Below the pieces are notes generated by a model. It did no database searches. It saw only the letters and a list, made by a program, of their open reading frames with translations, and was not told the DNA's origin. Of a stretch of 64,000 nucleotides of DNA, positions 10,721-21,500 are shown one piece after another. Numbering within the stretch: the stretch's first letter is position 1; each line of letters starts with the position of its first letter. Source of the DNA: Capitella teleta (Eukaryota > Annelida > Polychaeta > Capitellidae); the NCBI GenBank assembly GCA_000328365.1, contig KB306105.1:483572-547571 (forward strand). The letters are read 5' to 3'. Position numbers and translations under genes: made by a program.

Positions 10721-13023
10721 AAATCTTCGCTTCGGAACGAGACGCGTGACGTAAGCGTTATACAGCTGAATTTCGACATCCTCCCAGACGACGATGGCCT
10801 CTCCAGCACGGCGCACCCCTCGCTGACCTCTGACCCCGACAGAACTCCGAACGAGCCCGCCAAAGCGCAGGGATCTCGCGAAGAGCTGCCGCTCTGGATG
10901 GCAGAGTACGTGAGAGGGAATCCTGATGTTCTGGCGGAGGCAGAGAGACACATGGAAAACCAGATAGCAGAGAAGAAGCGTCGCAAGAAAGAATTCTGGC
11001 ACACTGCCAGGAAGACCCTGGGCATCTGCCTAATGATCATCGTCATTCTCGGCCTGTTGGGCACCATGGTGACGACATCATGTGAGTAGACGACGACGAT
11101 GACTTCTACGGAACTCGACGTGCGACGAACTTGCGCGTGCGAAGCGGTAAATTCTGTACATTAATTTTGTAAAATTGTTAATTTGTGCGCATCAAATTTC
11201 CGGATACTTTAAGAGTATCTCTCATTCAATCGACCAAATATAAATAAAATTATAATGACCTAATTTGACTCAGGTGGTGACCCCCACAGAGAGGGTGAAT
11301 TAATTAAACGGACCCTCCATTAGTGGGCCATCACTTGTCCATGCAAATATCAGACTTGCACAGTGTACGCATGCGTGATGCAGGAGAAATTTCTAACGTT
11401 GTGATACGAAAGAATCAGTAACTAACAGAAAGAAGAAACAAGAGAGATGACAAATTATTTGGAGGCGTGGGGTATATATACGCATGTGATTATTATTACG
11501 TAAGCAAATGAATTTTTCAATAAATGAAAGATCGTTATATCTGAGGTGTATATTTGAGGCATGCTTCCTGATTTTAAACGACTGGACATTTTTCGCGCGT
11601 CCCTCAAATTTCGCGGTGGTCGCCTTGCTTGACCCATGCAAACTGCGTTCAAGCTGTGTTCATAGAAGAAAAAAAATCTAGATCAGACGCCGATTGAGGC
11701 CACGGGAATTGAAATCGAGGGCAATTAGATGCGGGGCAATGCATATGCAACTATACAAGCTATGTACTGCATCGAATTTGATTTTAAATATATTTCATTG
11801 TTTTGAGAGAGAAGATTGCGAAATGCCGAGCAAGGTTCGCCAAACCACCGACCCGCGAATGAGTACACATGTATCACATGCATATAAAGGATGAAGTTAT
11901 TGCACAAGATAATACTGCTATGTGTAATAACGTGTATCCTACAATCCCAATGCGAAAGACGGAAGTAACTGGCGTAACTTCCTTCTTGGCTGATTCCTGG
12001 CGCTTATGTATATAACTGATATAACCCCCCCCTACACATGATTGCGTAACACCCAGTGAGCCCCTTGGCCTGTGCTTCTGCCGTCGTCTGTTGGTTATGC
12101 AATGTCTCCAACATAGCATGCAATTAAGCCACCATCCGTGAGTGCAGATAGTGCATGCAGCTAATTCCACCAGATGAAAGCGGCGATCATCCTGAATTCT
12201 CGGTTACGTAACGGTCGCATTGCTCCCTGGGCGAAATCTATAGAAGTGGCCAGTGCTCGGAGTCTCAGAACAATCAGCGTAACGATTCTTATATATATAA
12301 GTACTTTTGAGCGAGGAATATGATGAATCTCCCCACTCTACACATAGGGCCTGTATATAGGTTGCAGATTGAAATCATGAGAATTGAAAAAAGCGCTCAT
12401 ATCTACTTGTCCTCGCCTCAGTACATGCATTTATGTAAAACAGTTACTGAAGTTAAAACAAACTTAGTTAAAGGTGGAATTAATCGTAGCATTGATTTTA
12501 CGCTTCTTCTGAAACAAGGATCCTAACGCCATGCAGTCTTCTAGATCCGGAGCACTTGTCACTTTTAGGTTTCGCCCAGGGATCGAGCCTATGAGACCAA
12601 ACTTTCAGAGCATTTGGGCTCGGATACCGTCGGGTTTAGCGTGCAACATGCCCCAAAAAGACGCCGTACCTCATCACGAGGCTAGTTAAAGACGTTGTGT
12701 GCGACACCTTATCAAAGAACATTCAATTGAATGAACTTTGAATCGCATAGACCACTTCACGTTTATCGGTTTTATTACGCAACGCATGCATATTATATTA
12801 GATACAAGTATATAGGTGAGGGGAAAGAAGAAGCTGTAGTTAACGCCAGCCGGTTTTCTTGTCGCGAAAAACCATCAGTGTCAATACACATGCATACCAT
12901 CGTACAGAATATAGAAAAATCAAATTACTTTTTCCAGGGAGAAAAATTAAGAATCCCACAGAGGATCAGACGACGCCATCTCCTCCAAGTGAAGAATCCA
13001 GCGACAGACCACCCCAGTCATGA
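10721..13023 (+). CDS. Unrecognised membrane protein with one C-terminal helix (5' end missing)
   Basis: Two exons fit: 10721-11081 (acceptor TTCTCTTCAG, donor GTGAGT) and 12938-13023 (acceptor TTTTTCCAG, stop TGA). The phase matches (0 to 1), giving 149 residues. The chain runs from an acidic, disordered start (LNFDILPDDDG) through a charged helix (AEYVRGNPDVLAEAERHMEN, then EKKRRKKEFW) into one hydrophobic segment (LGICLMIIVILGLLGTM), and ends with a short Pro/Ser/Glu-rich tail (TTPSPPSEESSDRPPQS). Basic residues before the helix suggest the N-terminal part faces the cytosol. An in-frame ATG at 10685 lies before the acceptor and is probably intronic, so at least one upstream exon is unidentified. 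I do not recognise the family. Confidence 0.55.
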
Positions 13024-13163
13024 ACACGAAAGACCATCTCACAATGAGCAAGCAGTGACACAAGATGCTCAGATTTGCATAAAAGGCAATGGAGGAACAT
13101 TCCCGTTGGAATGCGTTATGACGCAGACAACCGCGAACTCAAATGTGTTGCATTGAATGAACT

Positions 13164-13169
13164 TTTATT
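13164..13169 (-). terminator. Poly(A) signal of the acidic protein gene
   Basis: AATAAA on the minus strand, about 130 bp beyond the stop codon at 13298. It lies 141 bp beyond the stop codon of the opposing plus-strand gene, so the two genes converge here. Confidence 0.5.
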
Positions 13170-13297
13170 GTAGAAATCATACATTGATTTTGAATATTGG
13201 CAAATACAAAGAGAGCTATCACAACAAGTAGTCTATGGCATTGGTTTGTTTGCATCATGAGATGATGACACTGCTGGTGGAGATGTTACGTAACAAT

Positions 13298-13909
13298 TCA
13301 GTCCTGCGAGTGAGGAGTTTCTTCGGGGGCTGCCTCGTCGTCTTGCGCGGGAGCGAACTTCTCAGGCGAAGAATCCGGATCAGCGTACTGCGTTTGTGGA
13401 GGCAGCTCATCCCCCGACCCTTCCGGGTTGGACGTCGCTGCGGCCTCTTCACTTTCCGCAGTCTGTCCTTCGGTTGCTGCTTCATCGGCGGTCCCCTCCC
13501 CCTCGGCTGCCGGCTGTTCCTCCTCTTTGGGCGCCGGCTCAACCGGCTCAACCTCCGCGTGGTGTTCAGCATGCAGAGTGGGAGCCGCGTCCTCTGGCGA
13601 TGACACTCCGTGCGAGTCGTAATCGACCAGCAGCTCCTTCACTTCGGTCTTGTCTGCCTCCGGTGCTGTACCTGTCGCCTGGTCCTCACTGTCGCCCACG
13701 TAGCCGTTGGATGGCTCACCGGTCGAACTCGTGCTGTCGTCTTTCTTTGAAGACTTGCGCTTGGACTTGCGACGCTTCGGCTGCACTACTTCCACCTCGA
13801 CGGGGTCAACGGGTTCATTGTTGTCTGACGCTACCAGGTGCTGCTGCTCTCCGTTTGAGGCGGGCTGTCTGCGTGCATCTGTGCCTCCGATCTGCTCATA
13901 ACCCTCCTG
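13298..13909 (-). CDS. Unrecognised acidic, low-complexity protein with a basic patch (last exon)
   Basis: The exon opens after a good acceptor (TTTGTTTCTTCAG) and reads 203 residues to a TGA. The sequence is rich in Glu, Ala, Pro and Asp and predicted disordered. A lysine/arginine cluster, PKRRKSKRKSSKKD, near residue 45 of the exon could be a nuclear-import signal or a membrane or nucleic-acid contact. The composition recalls MARCKS/BASP1-type proteins or acidic nuclear proteins, but without alignment this is only a resemblance. GC content is clearly above the flanks, as expected for real coding sequence. The 5' exon is not certain; a cysteine-rich MGNTACC start at 14873 is a possible but unproven first exon. 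Function unknown. Confidence 0.55.
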   Translation of the reverse strand, partial: QEGYEQIGGTDARRQPASNGEQQHLVASDNNEPVDPVEVEVVQPKRRKSKRKSSKKDDSTSSTGEPSNGYVGDSEDQATGTAPEADKTEVKELLVDYDSHGVSSPEDAAPTLHAEHHAEVEPVEPAPKEEEQPAAEGEGTADEAATEGQTAESEEAAATSNPEGSGDELPPQTQYADPDSSPEKFAPAQDDEAAPEETPHSQD

Positions 13910-15275
13910 CTGAAGAAACAAACATTGATTAGGATCCACTCGAGACCCGCGGTCGATGAGGAAGAGTTCCAAAAACATGCTATGAACATTAAAAATTAGA
14001 GAACATATCTATACATTGATGGTCGATGAAGGACAAGGGGGCGTGTCCGTTTAATATGATATATAATTGATTAAGATATGGGCTGCACAAGACAAGTTTA
14101 TTAGCCGAACCGCGCAGTCGACTTAATTATTTATATATTAAAAAAAAAGTTTCTTTTAGAAATCTATATTGAATTTATGAATATAGAAAAATTCACTAGT
14201 ATTTTTTTTTTTTTTCAATAAACACGAGAATAGTACTCAAACATCCGATAGTCAACAATCCAAATAGTTGAGTGCATCATGCATGTTGTGAGGTTTACCC
14301 ATGCAGAGCGATTATGTACACGTATACAGCTGAAGTAACCTGATATATATAAATTCGCATGGATGTTTTGATAAATGCACTAGGATGCAATAATAACGTA
14401 TTATAGTGTACAATACAAGTGAAGGAGTATCACTGTATTAGAGACTTAATAATAGATTATACGTACAGCCTACAGGCTGCACACACCTTTAACAGTGGCA
14501 TGCAATTAATAAAATGTACAATTAAATCAAATGACTGGAACATTTGGCAAAATTGGTCGAGGGACTACGGTAGTACTTGGTACTCTATTAGTATTACTAT
14601 AACCACCGACAAGATGGAGAATGGGCTGTGTCAGCAATTTATAACCACTATTAACAATTATATCCCAATGCAGTCAAACCTCTAAGTGTTTACTAGTGCA
14701 ATGAAGTTAATTAGAGTTGACAAGACCAGACAGGCGTAACTCAAATGTAGGCTAAGATCCAAGCCAAGGCAAGAGGTTGTTCTTAGTCTAGAAGCAGTGC
14801 ACTAGTACTTAGTACTCGCCTTTGATCGAGATCCCAGTGGACAACATCTCTGGCAACAGGCAGTGTTTCCCATGACGACTGATTGAACAATGACCACGAC
14901 TGACCGGCCCTTCAAGGAGACCCTCACTGGCTGCTAAGAGCGTATTTGAAGAGAGTGGTGCATGACAATCGCTCAACCTGCTCAACTATTGCACCGATGT
15001 TCGTTTCTACTCATGTGACAACTCCTGCGCAGAGCCTCTATCTCTCGGGCTGCGCCAGAAATTGCAAATACCTGAATGCCGAAAACGAAAGTCATGTTTG
15101 CGGTATTTTCTAGCAACTGCCTTCGCTGGTGGTGTGCGAGCATCACAAGACCAGCTTGGCAAGTTGCCATTACGAGCATGCACGCTGTCATGACGCACTG
15201 ATATACTCGGAATTGAGTTGTAACTGACAGGGTAGTACGCTGATGAGAGTAGATGGGATTCGGAAGAAAAAAAAG
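13910..15275. other. Upstream region of the acidic protein gene
   Basis: AT-rich. The only notable item is a 23-codon minus-strand frame at 14873-14802 beginning MGNTACCQRCC, discussed in the findings. Other open frames look random. Confidence 0.4.
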
Positions 15276-15386
<111 letters not shown>

Positions 15387-17251
15387 GACAGTATCGTATG
15401 GCTGATGAATAGATACTCGCATATAGACATAATTATAAATGAGCACCATGCTCAGCATGTCCTGGTCAACAATGACGCAAAAACATAACGTGTCAGCTGT
15501 TTCGCGCTCTTTTTCCCTGCGAGTCGCGACCAGTTGAGTCAATTGGGAAAAGTGGTATTCAGGACTAGACGTAAATAGAAATTTATGCATGCACGTTTCC
15601 ATGTTTTCAGTATGTGGCTTTTTCTTCTCCGAGTTCGGGCTCCGACCAGAGGCGACGTCCTGCTATACCGATATAACTCCGCTTCCGGTGATCTCTAAAT
15701 TCCATTGATATAATAGTATATTATATGTAGGCCCATATAGCAAATTTGTCAAATTCGTACAATATTTATACCACAACCCACTGACCCTCCCTGCTTGTTT
15801 TATTGGCTCTATGTCCACCTCCTCCTCTTGATATCTCATCGACCAGCACTAATTAGGAAGACATCGCCCATGATCACCTCGTTTATTTTTATTATTTTTT
15901 TGTGTGTGTGTGATTCGTTATTATTAATAAATAATTGTAGTGTAAATTATTATTTATTCGTCGACTTCATCATCGAAATAAAACAAGAAATCAGTCAGAT
16001 GCGTGAACAGGAAATCTTGTGGAGGAAGAAAGAAGAAGGAAACAAACAAAATGAGGAAAAAAAAGGAGATTATAATGATTACAACTATAGATCATGCCTT
16101 ATGCGGCGTAAAAAAAGGACTGCTAAAACAAAAATACAAACAGACCAATATAGAAGGAAAAAAATCATAAAAATATACAATAAAAGGTCAACCAAGATGT
16201 GTTTCGATGATCCCGTTTTCGCTGTTGTGTTGTTAAAGCCTTAGTTGTCCAGGGACGCTCACCTGAATAGTTTGATACACGCACAGCTCCAAATGCAGTT
16301 AATTCCGGTACAGCATATATGTATACATGTAGCTATATTTACATATTCTACCAGAGATATACACGTAGTCTGATATAGCCAGCATATACAGTTATACTTT
16401 TTCATTTCAGTGCAAGTGTCATGATGCGGTGAAAAGTAAGAAGCAGGAGTTTCTGTTGCATTCCGTCACACACGGCTCATGAAAAATCACAACGTAATGA
16501 TTTTTCTGTTGCGACACCGTCACTCATATAATACAGAGTGGGCCAAATGAAGTCTATCGACTCCATGCTAAACTTAAAGATCTCAATGCTTTTCAATGAT
16601 GCTATGCATTTCTATGAAAGTGTTACAAAACAGATTGCAGTTTAAAAATCACACAAAGATAAGAAAAAAATAAATACTTAATTGGTATGATTAGTTTAAC
16701 ATGTCATGCTGCTATTCTTATCATTTCTATTCCAATGTCATCAGCGTTTATGCTGATGTATCTCAATTAATAGAGTGCACTCGTTATTCCGCGATATTTC
16801 CATTTTTGCGACAAACAAGGCCCCGGACCATGAATAAACTTCATTGAACGCATAATTGGGCAACGCTCTCGTATTATTGTTTTGTTTGCGAGTGTTATTG
16901 TTGTGACATTAGCACTAATGTTTATCTCCCAAATCAAAACAAAATAGAAAGTTTGTATTGATTATTGAAGCGTTATACAAGAGATGACATGCCTGAATGC
17001 TCGTTCAGGGGCTTATATCTGATTTTGCTCTCTTCGCGATGGCGCGATTAATCACCACTCGTATTTAAATGTTCTTCCCTCATTTAAAATTGACTTTTTA
17101 TTTGATTTCTTTGCATAAATGGGCGCAGAATAACACAGTCAATCCGTACCAGGTAGTTATTTTTTTGACTAATTGATACATTATAGCGAATTTTAGAGTT
17201 TTGTTTTTAACATTGAGTAGATAGACTACTTTAGGCCTACTCTGTATATGA

Positions 17252-17380
17252 GTGACGGTACCGCACAATTCCATGTACATGGATTTTTGCGGTTCGGCTG
17301 GCGTTATGATGGTGATGCTGCCGATCCCCGTTATGATGTGGGAAATGGAAAAGGGTCGGCACAGTGGCCTCTCATTTCGC
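17252..17380 (+). pseudogene. Possible potassium-channel S6-like relic
   Basis: One frame reads CGSAGVMMVMLPIPVMMWEM, which resembles the S6 helix of Kv channels ([20 protein letters not shown]), including the Pro-x-Pro hinge. There is no splice acceptor just before it, a stop lies immediately upstream, and the selectivity filter is absent. It may be a decayed exon or chance similarity of a hydrophobic run. Confidence 0.2.
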
Positions 17381-18455
17381 CGCTCGAAGCCACCTCAGAA
17401 GGCGACTTATATATCATGCACTCTCCAATACTTGTACACCTCTCATATTGTAATGATGGCGGTTAGGGTTAGGAACCTAGGACTGTCAGCTTCACAGGTA
17501 AAGATAACTATATCCACAGTCCTAATCCTAATCCTAAATGGAGTATCTTTGGTGTTGCTACTGTATTATGCCGATCGACCGTAGAGTGTACATTTTTGTA
17601 AATGGGTTATCTTTGGAAACATCGACTGTGCTACTCCCTGACCCTAGTCAAATTTAATGTTTATGTGTGTCGAAGATTGGTCGAACAACAAGAATTTAAT
17701 GTAATCACAATGCATGGTTTCTGGTTTCTAGGCCTGTTTTTATTATAATGTGTTGTTGTTCTTTCATTTCACCGTACATGTATATAATTGTAAAATTGAT
17801 TAAATTCGAATCACGAATACCTGTATACATGTATAATTTTTTTCTCGCATGTACTGCATTTCTTTATTTTTTTCGCTTATTTTTCGTTTATTATTATTAT
17901 TATTATTATTATTTTTTTTTTTTTTTTTCGACTAGAAAAATTCCATTGATACGGAGTGCCACACAGCTAGTGCAATTCGCGAATAGTTGTTTCCTGTGAT
18001 GGCCGATTGGACTTCCATTGTCGAGAATTATGTCAGCTCGAGGCTTATATTAATTACACCGCATGCAAACGCAAACGATTTTTGTATATATATTTTTCCT
18101 CCGCTTTGAGACATCAAGATGGAATATATCTCAACATTCTTTCACGAAATGCTGCAACGTTCAATTAGGTGAAATCACTAATTGACCGCCTATTTTCCCA
18201 CACAAATCTCTCGCTGCTGCTCCATTCTCTCGAAATATTACCCAAAGATCGATAACCGCAATCCGATATCGCCCCCTCTTCTGTACTCGGGGCGGAGTGC
18301 CATTCCAAGTAGAGTAAGCCAATATCGGCGCCATTCGCCCCAACCGTCGACGCTGGCGTGCGTGCGTGCAAGGAGACCGCGCCGTCCTCGCTACGTTTGC
18401 ACATCCATAATTTATGCCGGGAAGCAGCGGTCTCACACGGCAAGCCTCGCGGAGC

Positions 18456-18466
18456 CAAGATGGCGG
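18456..18466 (+). promoter_or_regulatory. YY1-like motif upstream of TMEM181
   Basis: CAAGATGGCGG, about 100 bp before the TMEM181 ATG, matches the YY1 core (AAGATGGCGG) often found near start sites of housekeeping genes. Motif match only. Confidence 0.4.
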
Positions 18467-18563
18467 TGTCGGAAGAGTGGTCGGCGTTTCCATTGGCATT
18501 CCGGTGTTTGGCTCTGACCTTGTGAACTAACGCGATCTGCAGTTTAAAAGGATTCACCCCGCA

Positions 18564-21500
18564 ATGGATATTCTTGGCTACAGCACCGCTGTGCACTCGC
18601 CGTCTTGGACTGTCCGCCTGCGGTCATTCCTCACGGAATTCTCGGACATATTCAGCGATGTTGGACGGCACATCGCCCCTACTTACAGACACGACCGCTG
18701 CGAGAGGTAATTACTATGAAAAAGGAATCGGTGACACTGTTATCTATGCGTATCAACCGTGTGTGAGCATGTGCGACAGCCTATCTGTTTACTCATCAAT
18801 TATGGTCTGGCCAACTTTCAGGCAATTAAACTTTTGGCTCATGCATCTTTTGAATTCTTTTCTTTTCTTGGTGACATGATTGTAGCCGAAGTGACGCAAT
18901 GTGTGATTTATTGTGTCTCTGATTTGTATTGAATGCCAGTGATTTCCTGGTGATATCCAGTATCCAGTGCTGAGAGCGTGACAGGCCATTAAAAATTTCA
19001 CCTTGTTAATTAATTATTATCACTTCAATGATTAATTAAGTTATCACCATTGTTCGATCGAAGCATTGATTTGTGGAAATAAAGTGCATAGTTAGGTTTT
19101 TTGTTTTAACTACTGTTGAATTAATTGTGTTATGTGCATGGTAGGTCTACATAATATACATGCTTAACCTGAAACGGCTACTTATACCTGCATGTACAGT
19201 GTATATTTTGCAATATGCACGCATGCGGGTTTTGATAATTATGAGGCTAATATTCCCTCATGCATATCATGTAATCGTTTTTTTTTTTTTATTTTATTTT
19301 TTTTCAAATGGGTTGTGTGTAAAGTAGAAATTGAATACATGTACAATCTTGCACGGTCGTTATTTATCAGTCACTTAGTCGTTAGTCTTTAGTCGTTACG
19401 TGTATGACAATCGCCAGATTTGTCTCGACGGGTGCCGCGAATTGCGTAGCGTTATTTGTAGACAAGAATGGTTATGCATGTTCATAACCAGTGTTATTCG
19501 AATTACACCCGGTAATCATAACGCACTCAGCTAGAGGCATACGCTGTTACGCTATCTTTTTTTTTCTTCCTATAATTATAAGCATTACGTTGGAATTTTG
19601 ACTACCTCTCGTGAGTTCAGCGCATGCGCAGATAAACATATTCTCTAAACAGGAAATACGAAGTCGGCTGCTATGAACGAATCCAACATTCGGATCGATT
19701 GACAACTGTCACAAAACGCCTGGTTTATCCATTCATTTCACTCGATGTCGGGATGGAGATTGAACCGTAAGCCTCTTCTGCGAAATATTCTCCATTTTCG
19801 GTCCACACATCGCCCCACAATGCAAGCGATTCGGCGATGAATTCTGGCCTAGATTCCAATCAGTGAATCACATCATTTAATGATTATCATTATCATCATG
19901 ATATTGATAATGATGGGGCTTCGATTATCTTGAAATAATGATTCATTATTTCCAGATAATCGACCTCCCCACTATGCTTGTTTGATCATTTTGATTATTT
20001 ATTGATATTATTGATAATTACTAATTCAGTGATTGGGCCTATTAAATGGGTATTGTTAATAATCTATTCATAAAAAAATATACAGGGATATTCAAAAGTA
20101 TATTTACAAGTAATGGGGATTTTTCATCCTTCATTCCTTGCATAATGTGTTACAAAAAGGCTCTTATTAAGACTCTTATCTCTAAAACCGCGTAACGTGC
20201 CCAATATAATTACCATATATAGTTACAGTAGCCTCTTATCTTGAAAAGTATGTCTTTTATTTTAGTTGTCTTCAAATAATTTGATAATTATGAAATTACG
20301 ACACCGCGTCATAAATCGCTCAATTTTTTATTCATGATAAACAAATAAAATTTTGCACCTAGGCCCCAATGAACATGCAGAGGGGAGTTCAAAATAATAA
20401 GATTAATGCCAAGACCCTCTGTTGTAAAGTGGTAAATAACTCATGTGGCTTATTTTCCTTTCATGAAAGGATTTGTGGATATTTACTCAATGCTAATATA
20501 GAGTACCACAGAAAGGGTTTGATTTGAAGTCGCAGATTTGGTGATAGTGCCATTATGCATGCCTGTCTGTTTGCAACCTCTGCTTCTCTGAGCCGAAATA
20601 AACGAGTCCTCCTCTTTTTAAACAGTAAAAATTTAATTGTATATCTTGAATTTTTTACTATAGCATTTGGTTATATATTCAATCAATAGATACTTGTCTG
20701 GGTCACATTTGTTAATTATCGACTGATCACATAAAACAGTATTTCATTGAAATTTACATCGAAGATTCCCATGGTCATACAGCGAAGACTCTCTGTAGTG
20801 TACAATGCATAACACTTTCATGTTTTATTTTATTTTATTTTTTTTATCATGTTCTAAACTTCTAGAATTAATATAATATATGTATGCTAGTTAATTTTAA
20901 AGATTTGTCGTGATTTGAAGTGGTGGATCTGGGCGCCTTTGTGTACGCTTGTTTGTTCGCGGCCCCTAATGCTTGAGTGGAACAACGAATTTCGCGCTTT
21001 GAGGCACTTCTGGAATATTTGCTATAAAATGATCTGGTAAAAGGGCTAATTTATTTCATATGAAGCTATTGCAACTATAAATGATATTTATATTGGGGTA
21101 CATGGACCGGTTTTAGAGAAAAGAGCATTTTTGTAACAATTTACTCAAAGTTGAAAAATCCCCATTACTTGTCAATATACTTTTGAATCACCCTGTATGT
21201 TTGGCAGGATGGGAAAAAATGTATTTAATGTTCTTTGGGGTTAAAAATCATGTTATGCATTAATGCCATTAAATGATTAATCAATTATTGCCATGATGAT
21301 GATAACTTATTATTTTAATCATTAACACGGGTGCTTCATAATTATAAAAAAAGTTTCCTCCGGATACTCAAGAAGTGTGAAACTGTTCCATTATAGATAT
21401 TATTAATGTTTTTTAAAAACACATTTACAACCTCATGAGGTGAAACCTGCATGGTTTGAATTGAGTTTTATCAAAACTTATGGTCTATTATTAAAACAAT

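Larger units (their letters stand above)
15387..18563. other. Gene-poor region before TMEM181
   Basis: No convincing gene. A lysine-rich 149-codon frame at 15795-16244 is AT-driven and has no motif. A fragment resembling a voltage-gated potassium-channel S6 segment lies near 17252-17380. A short foldback of TTAGGG-like units lies at 17460-17540, and mononucleotide and TTA runs near 17890-17930. Confidence 0.45.

Noticed and set aside
13396-13932. Long plus-strand frames opposite the acidic protein
   Set aside because: Shadows of the GC-rich minus-strand exon; Arg/Pro/Leu-rich with no coherent protein.
15795-16244. 149-codon lysine-rich frame on the plus strand
   Set aside because: AT-driven composition, no domain, no splice or promoter context, and adjoining AT-rich DNA gives similar frames.
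18165-18596. Minus-strand frames over the TMEM181 promoter and exon 1
   Set aside because: Antisense to a supported exon and GC-rich promoter; no motif.
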